A stretch of DNA of 64,000 nucleotides from Variovorax sp. 679 (GTDB lineage: Bacteria; Pseudomonadota; Gammaproteobacteria; Burkholderiales; Burkholderiaceae_C). The DNA lies in assembly GCF_003952185.1 (NCBI RefSeq), contig NZ_RXFS01000008.1, positions 372,001 through 436,000 on the forward strand. Direction: 5' to 3'. Positions 51,401 through 60,687 of the stretch are shown piece by piece (the stretch's first letter is position 1; every line of letters begins with the position of its first letter). The notes below the pieces were generated by a model. That model did no database searches. It was not told where the DNA came from and worked only from the letters and a program-made list of their open reading frames with translations. The translations under genes and the position numbers were made by a program.

Positions 51401-53449
51401 CAGCAGGTCGGGCACGGCCATGTCGAAGGACAGCGTGGTCACGGCGGCGATGCGGTCGGCCGGGCCAATGCCCGATTCGCGCCGCATCCACTGCAGCAGG
51501 TGCGCCACGCCACGGTGATGGGCGATCACGCCCTTGGGCAGGCCGGTCGAGCCGGAGGTGTAGATCACGTAGGCGGCGTCTTCCGACTCCGGGTCGTCGG
51601 CGCTCGGCGGCAGTGCTTCGCCGGAGAGTTGTCGCCATGCGGTGTCGCGGTCGATCTCGAAGATGCGCTGGCCCGCGTCGCCGCGCCAGTCGCGCGGGGC
51701 GACCGCGATGTCCGACGAGGTCAGCATCAGGCTGAGCTTCGCGTCGCTGGCGTAGTGGTCCAGCCGCGCCTGCGGGAATGCGGTGTCCAGAGGCACGTAG
51801 GACGCGCCGGCCTTCAGCACGCCCAGCATCGCGACGACCATCTCGAGGCTGCGCTCCAGGCACAGGCCCACGCGCTGGCCACGGCCCACGCCGCGTGCGC
51901 GCAGGGCACGGGCGAGGCGGTTGGAGAGCGCCTCGAGCTCGCCATAGCTGCAGCTGCGGGCGCCGTCGCGCACCGCGGGGCTGTCGGGTTGCAGCGGCAC
52001 CCGCGCCACGAAGCCGGCGTGCGCCAGCGGCGCACCCACCAGCGGAACGCGCGCGGGCTGCAGCGCGACCAGCGAGCGCGCGGCGTCGGCCGACAGCACT
52101 TCGAGCCGGCCGATGGTCTCGTCGGGCTTGTGCGAGGCCGACTGCAGCACGCACTCGAACATGTCGAGCCAGCGCTGAACGCTGACTTCGTCGAAGAGGT
52201 CGGTGTTGTACTGCGCCTCCACCATCAGGCCGCCGTCGAGCGGGCGCAGGTTCACGAACAGCTCGAAGTTCTCGTAGCGGCGAGCGATGGTGTCCTGCAC
52301 CACGTCGAGGCTGGTGAAGGCCTGCGCGCTGCTGGCCACGTCGGGGTCGACGTTGAACGCCACGCTCACCAGCGGCAGCCGGCTCGGATCGCGCTCAAGC
52401 GAGAGCTGGCCCAGCAGTGCGCCGTAGGTGAGCGCCTGGTGGTCGAAGGCGTCGAGCACGGCGGTGCTGCATTCGTCCATCAGCGCGTCGAAGCGCATGC
52501 CCGGGTGAGCGGCCAGGCGCAGCGGCAGCAGGTTCACGCAGTGGCCGACCAGGCCGGGCATGTCGTGCGCGAGCTGGCCCGAGGCCGGAATGCCGACCAC
52601 GATGTCTTCATGGCCCGTGAGGCGGTGCAGCGTCGCGACGAAGCCGCTGAGCAGGCCGGTGAACAGGCTGATGCCGGCCTTGGTGCTGGTCGAGCGCACG
52701 GCACCGACCAGGCGCTTGTCGAGCAGGCGTTCGGCCCGGAGCGAATTGAAGGTGCGCGCAGCCGGGCGCGGCCGGTCCAGCGGGAGGTCGAGCACTGGCA
52801 GGGTGTTGCCCGAGAAGCGGCCCAGCCAGTAGTCCACGTGCAGCTGCATGTCCGGGTGCGCCGCCGCTGCGGCTTCCTCTGCAGCGAAGTCGGCGAAGAG
52901 CGGTGCCGCCTTGAGCTTCAGCCCGGTGCCGGTTTCCTCGGCATACAGGTGGCCCAGCTGCTCGGTGATGACCGCCCACGACCAGCCGTCGCAGACGACG
53001 TGATGCGCCGACATCACGAGCTCGTGCTCGGCCCTGCCAAGGCGATACAGCACTGCCCTGAACAACGGGCCGTGCTCCAGCGGGAAGGGCGTGCAGACGG
53101 CGTCTTCGTGCGCGTCGCGCAGTGCCTGGGCGCGGGCTTCGGGCTCGAGCGCGGACAGGTCGTGCTCGACGAGGACGTTCGCGCCGGGCTGGCTCACCAG
53201 CATGCAGGTGCCGTCGGGCGAGATGGTGGAGCGCAGCGCCTGGTGGCGCGCGAGCAGCCGGTCCATGGCCCTCGAGAGGGCCGCCTGGTCGAGTTCGCCG
53301 CGCAGGCGCAGCACGACGGATTCGTTGTAGGCCATGGAGGCCTCGGTGCCCAGCGTTGCGCCGAGCCAGACTTCGCGCTGCGATTCCGTGGTCGGAATGA
53401 TGCAATCGACGACGCCACCGCTCACGGTGGGCTTCAGAACGGCGTTCAT
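48452..53449 (-). CDS. non-ribosomal peptide synthetase, C-A-PCP-C-PCP
   Basis: A 1665-residue NRPS. Domain order: condensation 1 (about 15-450, HHVVCDG at 149-155), adenylation (about 475-970; TSGSTGLPKG at 631-640, NGYGPTETT at 766-774, LDFQVKVRGYRIEPGE, GNGKVDR at 963-969), PCP (GGHSLL, Ser1023), condensation 2 (about 1083-1510; HHLIWDG at 1216-1222), and a final PCP (GGDSLL, Ser1592). The second condensation domain and last PCP have no adenylation domain between them, and no thioesterase or reductase follows. By eye the adenylation pocket code reads DMPQWGGVYK, which I cannot match to a known residue. It should extend the chain from the PKS-AMT protein upstream, which overlaps its start by four bases. 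Confidence 0.95.
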   Translation of the reverse strand: MNAVLKPTVSGGVVDCIIPTTESQREVWLGATLGTEASMAYNESVVLRLRGELDQAALSRAMDRLLARHQALRSTISPDGTCMLVSQPGANVLVEHDLSALEPEARAQALRDAHEDAVCTPFPLEHGPLFRAVLYRLGRAEHELVMSAHHVVCDGWSWAVITEQLGHLYAEETGTGLKLKAAPLFADFAAEEAAAAAHPDMQLHVDYWLGRFSGNTLPVLDLPLDRPRPAARTFNSLRAERLLDKRLVGAVRSTSTKAGISLFTGLLSGFVATLHRLTGHEDIVVGIPASGQLAHDMPGLVGHCVNLLPLRLAAHPGMRFDALMDECSTAVLDAFDHQALTYGALLGQLSLERDPSRLPLVSVAFNVDPDVASSAQAFTSLDVVQDTIARRYENFELFVNLRPLDGGLMVEAQYNTDLFDEVSVQRWLDMFECVLQSASHKPDETIGRLEVLSADAARSLVALQPARVPLVGAPLAHAGFVARVPLQPDSPAVRDGARSCSYGELEALSNRLARALRARGVGRGQRVGLCLERSLEMVVAMLGVLKAGASYVPLDTAFPQARLDHYASDAKLSLMLTSSDIAVAPRDWRGDAGQRIFEIDRDTAWRQLSGEALPPSADDPESEDAAYVIYTSGSTGLPKGVIAHHRGVAHLLQWMRRESGIGPADRIAAVTTLSFDMAVPDLLLPLAAGAELVMVKREVAMDGNRLSKALDEEQITLLQATPGMWQLLLDAQWAGGAPGFRGWTGGEALRPSMALALCERMEGLWNGYGPTETTVYSTAWHVRPDEIASRGVSIGRPVDNTEIWILDADLQPCPIGVPGEICIAGEGVSLGYLDRPELTAERFVTVRIFGTPKKMYRSGDRGRWRNDGLLDHLGRLDFQVKVRGYRIEPGEIEVRCCEVAGVSRSVVVAREDNPGDVRLVAYLALKPGAGFDLDALMVHLRKHLPAFMLPQHVVTLDALPTLGNGKVDRVSLPPPQAVARDGVRRGSAPANEHERKVLALMEKVLSLPGLDMHDDFFTMGGHSLLAARLTTLLSREFQVTLPLRSLFESPTAGKLAAAIQALQGAGVGLQAPIGRSIGRTTAPLTLAQERIRFMEQLHPGRSVYNAPSAQRLTGQLDAARFENVWREIIRRQPSLRTRIDIDPQSGKPVQMISESAEFTLPLVDLRSLPADQREAELAERMQELADRPIDIHAAPMMHATLFQLDDNEHVFLFVPHHLIWDGWSFDLMQRELAALYDAAERGRPHNLPTLMTTQGDYAQWLEKWLTEPACEEQLAFWRGRLEGAKAVRPPVTDMPRRAGKSGQGGAHWIHIDLQSTQRLREIARDMDVTLSMLTFGVYALTMAQVTGNDAIVIANPVRGRQQAETEDVMGFFNNVLPVSLTVDRALTLPAFMRYVKQELLSMMNNQQVPFERLMAEPGYAGQIKTSGPYQSMFSFQDARERARSVGSLQTRQMHVMQHGATDDIGVWLMDKPHGLEGALIYNADVYLRETGAQLRERYLEVLRRVADEPGATLERITDTETSTSAAYLRKLAANDAGKAAADGAPNGSAGKARQSQLDPEQAQLARIWADVIGIDLSEIRASDNFFDLGGDSLLVLRAVQQAAQTLGHRVEPRRYLFENLGQIASSAHGASEGVPSDLAELAAGTAAQAPRGGLLGALGGWLRKG

Positions 53450-56400
53450 GCTGCAACCTTTCCATTGACGAGGTGGTGGCTGGTGGGGGACGCCGCGTCG
53501 GGTACGTACCAGAAGGGCTGGCCGTCGATGTCGCGGGCCAGCACGGAGCCTTCTTCGGTCGGCTTGTGGATGTCGAAGCCGGTAACGGGTACGGCGCGGC
53601 GCGGCAGGAAGCCGGATTCCTGCATCTCGGCGACCGACTCCTTGAAGGCGCGCTGGATGAAGGCGATGTCCTCGGCGCTGTGGGCGCTGGTGAGGAAGCA
53701 CGGGAAGTTGTCTAGGATGTGGATGCCGCGGCTGCGCATCATGGCGAACAGCAGGTCCTGCAGCGGGTGGTCCTCGAGCCAGCTCACGCGCCACAGCGAT
53801 GCGAAGTGGCGCACCTCGATGGGCGCGCCGATCTCCTTGCACCAGCCCGTGAGTTCGGCGGCCATGGCGGTGGTGCTGGCGTTGAGCCCGGCCTGCAGCG
53901 CCGGCCCGGCCTCCTTCAGGTGCGTGAGCGATGCCTTCGCCGCGGCGAGCGCGAGCGGGTGGCGCACGAAGGTGCCGGCGAAGTAGGTCACGCCCACGCC
54001 GGGGATCGAGTCGTCTCCGTACTGCCAGGCACCGCCGTCGAGTGCGTCCATGAATTCGCGCTTGCCGGCGATCACGCCCACCGGGAAGCCGCCGCCGATC
54101 ACCTTGCCGTAAGTCGCGAGGTCGGCGCGCACGCCGAACAGCTCCTGCGCGCCGCCCAGCGCGGTGCGGAAGCCGGTGATGACCTCGTCGAAGATCAGGC
54201 AGCAGCCGTTCTTCGCTGTGATCTCGCGCACTTCGTGCAGGAACTCGCGCGGCTGGAAGTCGGGGCGGCGGCTCTGCACCGGCTCGGCCAGCACGGCGGC
54301 GAGGTCGTCGGCGTTCTCGCGGATGAAGGCCAGCGCCTCGGGCGTGCCGTAGTCGAGCACGCGGATGTCGCCGAACATGCCGCTCATCACGCCGGGCGCG
54401 GCCGACAGGCCCTTGCCGCCCTTGCCGGCGCGCACCAGCACCTCGTCGAAGGTGCCATGGTAGGAGCCGGTGAACACCACCACCGTGCTGCGGCCGGTGA
54501 CGGTGCGCGCGATGCGCAGCGCCGCCATCACCGCCTCGGAACCTGTGTTGCACAGGCCCGCGCGGTCGTTGCCCGTGAGTTCGCAGACCAGCGCCGTGAC
54601 CTCGGCCGCCAGCGGGTGCTGCGGGCCGATCTCGTAGCCGTCGTCGAGCTGCTTGCGCACGGCCTCCTGAACGAAGTCGGGCTGCCAGCCGAACATGTTC
54701 ATGCCGAAGCCGTTGAGTGCGTCGACATACTCGTTGCCGTCGAGATCCCACATCTTCGAGCCCTTGGAGCGCTCGATGACGATCTGGTAGGTGATCTCCT
54801 TCGTGATCGGCCTGAAGCCGTTGACCACGCGCGGGTCGGCCATGTGCGCACGGTTGGCCTGGGTGAATTCCTTGCTCTTGCGCGTGCGCTCCACGTAGCG
54901 GCGGACGAAGGCCGCGAGCCGCGCCTTCTGCCGGCCGCTGGGCTCGGCGGTGCGCTGCGTGTGGATGCGGGCGATGGCGCCGAAGGCCTTGCTCACGTCG
55001 TAACGCACGGGCTGTGCGGGCTCCTCGGCGGGCACGGCGACCGCTGCCGGCGCCACCTGGGCCGGCACAGCCTGGAGCGTGACGGCCGGCGCGGCGGGAA
55101 TCGCGCCCGACAGCAGCGCGAGTTGCTGTCGCATCAATTCCATCTGCTGCGAAATCAGCTGAGGCAACTGGGCCTCGCCCGAAATGGCGCCTTGTGCGGG
55201 CATGTACACGGGCATCGGCCGGGCTTGCAGCAGGGTGACGCCGCTTTCGACGGGAGCCGTGGTGACGACCGGCGCGGCAACCGCCGCGGGCGCCGCTTCG
55301 GGCGGCAGGCTTTCCCGCAGGAAGGCGGAGAGCGAGTCGAAGCTGCGGTAGTTCTCCATCAGCTGGCGGAAGCTGAGGTTGACCTTGAAGTGCTTCTTGA
55401 TCTGCGTGGCCGCCTGGGTCAGCGTGAGGGAGTCCAGCCCCAGTTCGCCGAAGGGCGCCTGCCCCTCGGCCTGGGCCATGTCGAGGCCGGAGATGTCCTC
55501 GAACAGGGCACGCAGGCGCGTGTCGACGGACGAACCGCCGGAAGAAGGAGGAAGAGGCGAGGGCGTAGCAGCAGTCACGATCGGCTCCAGGAAAACGGGT
55601 GGAACGAAGGGCGCAGGGGGTGCGACAGCGGTGGCGACGGGCGCGGTCGCTGTCGCGGCGGATGGGGCAATGGCAGGGGCGATGTCGACCCAGCAGCGCT
55701 TGCGCTCGAACGGCGTGGTGGGCAGGCGCACGCGCTGGGCACCGGCACGGGCGCTCAGGCGCGAGAGTTCGACCTCAGCGCCACAGGTCCAGAGGCGGCC
55801 TAGCGCCAGGCGCAGGGTGCGGGCCTCGTCGGCGGGGCCGCCGGGCTCCGTGTGCAGCAGCGAGACGACACTGCCTGCGCCGTGCTGGCGTACCAGCGTG
55901 GCGAGCATGTTGCGCGGGCCGGCTTCGACGAACAACGGGCTCTCCGTCTGCGCCATCGCGCAGCGCACCGCGGGCGAGAAGCGCACGGTGCCGCGCAGGT
56001 GCCGGGCCCAGTAGGCCGGGCTGGTGGCCTCGGCGTCTTCGAGCGGCTTGCCGGTGAGCGTCGAATAGATCGGAGTCTGCGGCGCGCGCAGCGCCACCTT
56101 GTCGACCAGCGCCTCGAAGGGCGCGATGGCCGCGTCCATCATGGCCGAGTGGAAAGCGTGCGAGGTCTGCAGCGGGCGGCTCGGAATGCCGTCGGCCTCC
56201 AGCGCCGACTGCAGCGCCGCGATGGCGTCGAAGGGGCCGGCCGCGACGCAGGCCGTGGGGCCGTTCTCGGCGGCGAGGGAAAGCTGCGGGCCGAGCCTGT
56301 CGAGCAACTGGGCCGCGCCCATGCGCACCGACAGCATCGCGCCGGCAGGCTGGGCCTGCATGAGCGCGCCGCGGCGGGCTACCAGCCGGGCCGCGTCTTC

Positions 56401-59400
56401 GAGGCGCATCACGCCTGCGATCACTGCCGCGACGAACTCGCCGACGCTGTGGCCGATCAGCGCATGCGGCCGCGCGCCCAGCGCCAGCAGCCGCCGCGCG
56501 AGGGCGTATTCGAGCGTGAAGATCGCGGGCTGCGTTGCGGCCGTGGGCGCCAGCGATTGCGGGTCGTCCGAAAACATGCGCTCGCGCAGGTCGAAATCCG
56601 TTGCGCCTTCGAAGGCGGCCATGCAGTCGTCGAAGGCGGCGGCGAACACCGGGTCGTTCGCGTGGAGGTTGCGGCCCATGCCGGCGTACTGCGCGCCCTG
56701 TCCGGGGAACATCAGCACGAGTTGCGGCGCGCGCGAGCTCGTGCGGCCGCTGGTGCTGCAGGAAGAGCCGGCATCACGCAGGGCTGCAATCGCCTCGGCT
56801 GCGTTGTCGGCCACCACTGCGCGGCGGAATGCGTGAGCCTTGCGGCCGACCGCCAGGGTGTGGGCCACGTCGGCCAGCGGAAGCCCGGGATGGGCTTCGA
56901 GGTGCGATGCGAGCTGCGCGGCGGCCACTGCGAGCGCGGCTTCGGAGCGCGCCGACAGCGGCAGCACCTGGTCGCCCGTCGCGGCCAGAGATGCAGGCCG
57001 GGGCGGCGCCTCCTCGACGATGACGTGCGCATTGGTGCCGCCGACGCCGAAGGAGCTGACGCCCGCGCGGCGCGGCTGATCGGCGCGCAGCCACGGCTGC
57101 AGGCTCGCCGTGACGTGGAAGGGCGTGCGCGCGAAGTCGATCGACGGGTTCGGCGCGCTGAAATGCACGGTCGGCGGAATCTGCTCGTGGTACAGCGCCA
57201 GCGCCGTCTTGATGAGCCCGGCCGCGCCCGCCGCCGTGACCATGTGGCCGACGTTGCTCTTGACCGAGCCGAGCGTGCAGTAGCCGAGCGCGTCCGTGTG
57301 CTCGGCATAGGCGACGGCCAGCGCCTCGACCTCGATCGGGTCGCCCATCGGCGTGGCCGTGCCATGCGCCTCCACGTACGAGATGCTGCGCGCGTCCACG
57401 TCGGCCGCCGCCAGCGCGGCGCGGATCACCGCCGCCTGCCCGTCGACGCTGGGTGCCGTGAAGCTGGCCTTGGCGCCGCCGTCGTTGTTCACGCAGGCGC
57501 TGCGCAGCACGGCGTAGATGGTGTCGCCGTCGGCCTGCGCATCGGCCAGCCGCTTGAGCAGCACCACGGCCGCGCCGTCGCTGAAGACCGTGCCGCGGGC
57601 CTGCGCGTCGAAGCTGCGCGTGTGGCCGTCGGGCGAGAGCATCGAGCCCTCGTTGTAGAGATAGCCGCTGCGCGGCGGGCAGGTGACCGACGCGCCGCCC
57701 GCCAGCGCCATGTAGCACTGGCCCGTGCGCAGCGCGTGGAAGGCATGGGCCACGGCCACCAGCGAGGTCGAGCAGGCGGTGTGCACGCTGACGGCCGGAC
57801 CGGTGAGGTTGAGCCGGTTCGCCACCCGCGTGGTGATGTAGTCCTTCTCGTTGGCCAGCATCACCTGGAATTCGCCGACCGGCTCCACCAGGTCAGGCCG
57901 CGTGCTCACGTGGCGCTGGTGGTAGGTGGCGTTGTACATGCCGGCGTACACGCCCACCGGGCCCGGCGCGGCGTCGGGCACGTAGCCGGCGCGCTCCAGG
58001 CATTCCCAGCAGATCTCGAGGAACACGCGCTGCTGCGGGTCCATGAGTTGCGCCTCTTTCGGGCCGATGCCGAAGAAGGCTGCGTCGAAGTCCTCGATGC
58101 CGTCGATCACGCCGCGTGCGCGCACGTAGGCCGGGTCGCTGCGCAGGGCTTCGCCGATGCCGGCGTCGAGCGTGGCGTCGTCGAAGAAGCTGATGGTGTC
58201 GCGGCCGGCGACGAGGTTGTCCCAGAACTGCTCGACGTCGGCCGCGCCGGGGAAGCGGCCGGCGGTGCCGATCAGGGCGACCGCGTCATGAAGAGGGGTG
58301 GCCGCCGCGGCCGGCCGATCCTTGAGACCGGCCGCGGCGGCCGTGGCGGGCTGATCGCTCGCCGGCTGCATCCGCGCACCCATTGCTTTTGGCGTGGGAT
58401 TGCGGAAAAAAAGATTGGTCGACAGCTGCATGCCGGTGCCGCGCCGCAACTCGGCAAGCACCTGCAGCACCAGCAGCGAATCGCCACCGAGGTCGAAGAA
58501 GTTGTCGTTGCGCCCGACCTTCGAGATGCGCAGCGCACGCGCGAAGGCCTCGCACACCTGCTGTTCGATGGCGCCCTGAGCCTCCTCGAAGGGCTGCGCG
58601 AGTTCGGGGCGTTCGCCGACCGGCTCGGGCAGCGCCTTGCGATCGAGCTTGCCGTTGGGGGTGACTGGAAGCTGTTCGAGCCAGACCTGCGCGGCCGGCA
58701 CCATCGCGGCGGGCAGGCGCTCGGCGAGGTGGGCGCGCAGGGTGTCCCACGAGACCTTTTCTTCTCCAGAGTGCGAAACCAGATAGGCAACGAGGCGCAG
58801 TTGCCCGCCGCCGTCGGGCCGCGCAACCACCGCGCAGGACTGCACGCCGGGGTGCGCGAGGATCGCAGCCTCCACCTCGCCGGTCTCGACGCGGTGGCCG
58901 TGGATCTTCACCTGGCCATCGCGCCGGCCGATGAACTCGATGGTGCCGTCGGGCAGCCAGCGCGCGAGGTCGCCGGTGCGGTAGAGCCGGTCGCCAGGGC
59001 CGCCGAAGGGGTCGGGCACGAAGCGCTCGGCGCTGAGTTCCGGTTGCCGCAGATAGCCGCGAGCCAGCCCATGGCCACCGATGCAGAGCTCGCCCACGAA
59101 GCCGGTCGGCAGCAGCGCCATCGAGGGGCTCAGCACGCGCAGCACGGTGTCATTGATGGGGCGGCCGAGCGGAACCGAGCGCAGGTCTTCTGGCAGCGGC
59201 AATTCGATGCGATGCGTGGCCGCGAAGGTGGTGCATTCGGTCGGGCCGTAGCCGTTGCTCAGAACAAGCCCGGGCAGCGCGGCCAGTGCGCGACGCACAT
59301 GCGCCACCGACAGCGCTTCGCCGCCGGTGAAGAGATGCCGCAGGCCCGAAAGATGCGCCGGGTCGTCGTCGACGACTGCGTTGAAGAGCGCGGCCGTGAG

Positions 59401-60657
59401 CCAGGCGGTGTGCACGCCATGGCGCGCGATGGTGCGGGCAAGGCCGGCGCCCGTCGGTACGCGTTCATCGTGGACCACGCAGCAGCCGCCATTGAGCAGC
59501 GGGCCCCAGATTTCGAGCGTGGCCGCATCGAAACCCAGCGGTGCCGCATGCAGCACGGCCAGGCCGGGCACGAGCGATACGTAGTCCACGCCCACGACGA
59601 GCCGCAGGATCGAGCGATGGCAGATCTCGATGCCCTTGGGCGTGCCTGTCGAGCCCGAGGTGTACATGACGTAGGCCACCGATTCCGCATCGATGGCCGG
59701 TGGATTCCATGAACTCCGGTTTTCATTGTCTGCATGCTCGTCGACCAGAAAAACGCCGTGATGAGGGGGGATGAGGTGGCGGTGCTCCCGCGCCGTCAGC
59801 ACCTGGTGCGCGCCTGCCTCTTCGAGCATGTAGGCGATGCGCTCGGGCGGATAGTCCGTCGGCACCGGTACATAAGCCGCGCCGGCCTTGAGGATGCCCA
59901 GCTGCGCGACGATGGCCGACATCGAACGGTCGAGCAGCATGCCGACGCTGTCGCCGGCGCGAACGCCCAGGGACTGGAGGCGCTGCGCGAGATCGCCGGA
60001 GCGGCGGTCGAGTTCGCCGTAGCTCATCCGCGTGTCGCCTTGCGCAAGAGCGACGGCGTCGGGCGACGCCGCGGCCTGCCGGCTGAACATGGCGGGCACT
60101 GTGAGAGCGAGGTCGATCGGGGAGAGGACTGAGTTCCAGGCGTCGAGCTGATCGGAGCGGTCGGCGAGCGGCAGCGTGCGGATATCGCCCAGTGCGGCGC
60201 CGGGATGAGCGAGCAGGTCTTCGGCGGTGTCCGCGATGGCCGCGAGCAGCCGGTCGAGCCCGGCTGCGTCCAGCAGGCCCGGGGCCGCCTCCATATATAG
60301 AGAAGCCGATGCGGCATCGAAGCTCAACTGCAGCAGGGCGTCGTGTGTCGCCTGCGGTGCCGAACGGCAGCTCAGGTCCAGGTCGGCAAGCCAGGCGCCT
60401 GCCTCGAGGGGGGCAGGCAAGGGCGTTCCGAGCCAGCGCGACTGCAGCAGCAGCCATGCGCCCGCGAAGAGGGTGTCGGGCAACTGGCCGCTGGTGGCGA
60501 ACCAGCGGGTCCAGTCCTGGGCGAATCGGGGGGCCAGCGTCAACGATGCGGCGTGGGGGTTGGCCGACCCCTTCGAATTGGATCGCCGCACGAACAGGTC
60601 TTCCAGGGCGAGCCCTGGAGCGCCTTGCATTGCCTGCGAAACAGTTTGAATTTCCAC
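53446..60657 (-). CDS. hybrid NRPS-PKS with internal aminotransferase, A-PCP-KS-AT-ACP-AMT
   Basis: About 2403 residues if started at the GTG 60657, which has GGGA seven bases upstream; a GTG at 60711 lies inside an inverted repeat, and an ATG at 60630 is another option. Numbering here is from 60657. Order: short condensation-like remnant (about 27-172, no HHxxxDG); A (about 182-672); PCP (Ser727); KS (Cys962 in VHTACSTS, His1098, His1138); AT (Ser1404 in GHSVGE; HAFHS at 1500-1504, indicating malonyl); ACP (Ser1743 in LGLDSL); Pro/Ala-rich linker; class III aminotransferase (about 1910-2345, Lys2185 in YGKVIGGGFPVG). No KR, DH or ER. The adenylation code reads DALWFGGTFK by eye, near the codes for valine-like residues. 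Expected product: a beta,gamma-diamino acyl unit. Confidence 0.93.
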   Translation of the reverse strand: MEIQTVSQAMQGAPGLALEDLFVRRSNSKGSANPHAASLTLAPRFAQDWTRWFATSGQLPDTLFAGAWLLLQSRWLGTPLPAPLEAGAWLADLDLSCRSAPQATHDALLQLSFDAASASLYMEAAPGLLDAAGLDRLLAAIADTAEDLLAHPGAALGDIRTLPLADRSDQLDAWNSVLSPIDLALTVPAMFSRQAAASPDAVALAQGDTRMSYGELDRRSGDLAQRLQSLGVRAGDSVGMLLDRSMSAIVAQLGILKAGAAYVPVPTDYPPERIAYMLEEAGAHQVLTAREHRHLIPPHHGVFLVDEHADNENRSSWNPPAIDAESVAYVMYTSGSTGTPKGIEICHRSILRLVVGVDYVSLVPGLAVLHAAPLGFDAATLEIWGPLLNGGCCVVHDERVPTGAGLARTIARHGVHTAWLTAALFNAVVDDDPAHLSGLRHLFTGGEALSVAHVRRALAALPGLVLSNGYGPTECTTFAATHRIELPLPEDLRSVPLGRPINDTVLRVLSPSMALLPTGFVGELCIGGHGLARGYLRQPELSAERFVPDPFGGPGDRLYRTGDLARWLPDGTIEFIGRRDGQVKIHGHRVETGEVEAAILAHPGVQSCAVVARPDGGGQLRLVAYLVSHSGEEKVSWDTLRAHLAERLPAAMVPAAQVWLEQLPVTPNGKLDRKALPEPVGERPELAQPFEEAQGAIEQQVCEAFARALRISKVGRNDNFFDLGGDSLLVLQVLAELRRGTGMQLSTNLFFRNPTPKAMGARMQPASDQPATAAAAGLKDRPAAAATPLHDAVALIGTAGRFPGAADVEQFWDNLVAGRDTISFFDDATLDAGIGEALRSDPAYVRARGVIDGIEDFDAAFFGIGPKEAQLMDPQQRVFLEICWECLERAGYVPDAAPGPVGVYAGMYNATYHQRHVSTRPDLVEPVGEFQVMLANEKDYITTRVANRLNLTGPAVSVHTACSTSLVAVAHAFHALRTGQCYMALAGGASVTCPPRSGYLYNEGSMLSPDGHTRSFDAQARGTVFSDGAAVVLLKRLADAQADGDTIYAVLRSACVNNDGGAKASFTAPSVDGQAAVIRAALAAADVDARSISYVEAHGTATPMGDPIEVEALAVAYAEHTDALGYCTLGSVKSNVGHMVTAAGAAGLIKTALALYHEQIPPTVHFSAPNPSIDFARTPFHVTASLQPWLRADQPRRAGVSSFGVGGTNAHVIVEEAPPRPASLAATGDQVLPLSARSEAALAVAAAQLASHLEAHPGLPLADVAHTLAVGRKAHAFRRAVVADNAAEAIAALRDAGSSCSTSGRTSSRAPQLVLMFPGQGAQYAGMGRNLHANDPVFAAAFDDCMAAFEGATDFDLRERMFSDDPQSLAPTAATQPAIFTLEYALARRLLALGARPHALIGHSVGEFVAAVIAGVMRLEDAARLVARRGALMQAQPAGAMLSVRMGAAQLLDRLGPQLSLAAENGPTACVAAGPFDAIAALQSALEADGIPSRPLQTSHAFHSAMMDAAIAPFEALVDKVALRAPQTPIYSTLTGKPLEDAEATSPAYWARHLRGTVRFSPAVRCAMAQTESPLFVEAGPRNMLATLVRQHGAGSVVSLLHTEPGGPADEARTLRLALGRLWTCGAEVELSRLSARAGAQRVRLPTTPFERKRCWVDIAPAIAPSAATATAPVATAVAPPAPFVPPVFLEPIVTAATPSPLPPSSGGSSVDTRLRALFEDISGLDMAQAEGQAPFGELGLDSLTLTQAATQIKKHFKVNLSFRQLMENYRSFDSLSAFLRESLPPEAAPAAVAAPVVTTAPVESGVTLLQARPMPVYMPAQGAISGEAQLPQLISQQMELMRQQLALLSGAIPAAPAVTLQAVPAQVAPAAVAVPAEEPAQPVRYDVSKAFGAIARIHTQRTAEPSGRQKARLAAFVRRYVERTRKSKEFTQANRAHMADPRVVNGFRPITKEITYQIVIERSKGSKMWDLDGNEYVDALNGFGMNMFGWQPDFVQEAVRKQLDDGYEIGPQHPLAAEVTALVCELTGNDRAGLCNTGSEAVMAALRIARTVTGRSTVVVFTGSYHGTFDEVLVRAGKGGKGLSAAPGVMSGMFGDIRVLDYGTPEALAFIRENADDLAAVLAEPVQSRRPDFQPREFLHEVREITAKNGCCLIFDEVITGFRTALGGAQELFGVRADLATYGKVIGGGFPVGVIAGKREFMDALDGGAWQYGDDSIPGVGVTYFAGTFVRHPLALAAAKASLTHLKEAGPALQAGLNASTTAMAAELTGWCKEIGAPIEVRHFASLWRVSWLEDHPLQDLLFAMMRSRGIHILDNFPCFLTSAHSAEDIAFIQRAFKESVAEMQESGFLPRRAVPVTGFDIHKPTEEGSVLARDIDGQPFWYVPDAASPTSHHLVNGKVAA

Positions 60658-60687
60658 GTAAGTATCCCAAAAGAAATACAGCGAAAG

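Noticed and set aside
48566..53986. A 1806-codon open frame on the plus strand, antisense to the NRPS genes
   Set aside because: High GC removes stop codons in the antisense frame. The translation is rich in Arg, Ala, His and Gln and shows no domain, while the minus strand carries every NRPS motif.
55852..59712. A 1286-codon plus-strand open frame over the PKS and A domains
   Set aside because: Same antisense artefact; no protein-like segments, and the opposite strand encodes intact KS and AT active sites.
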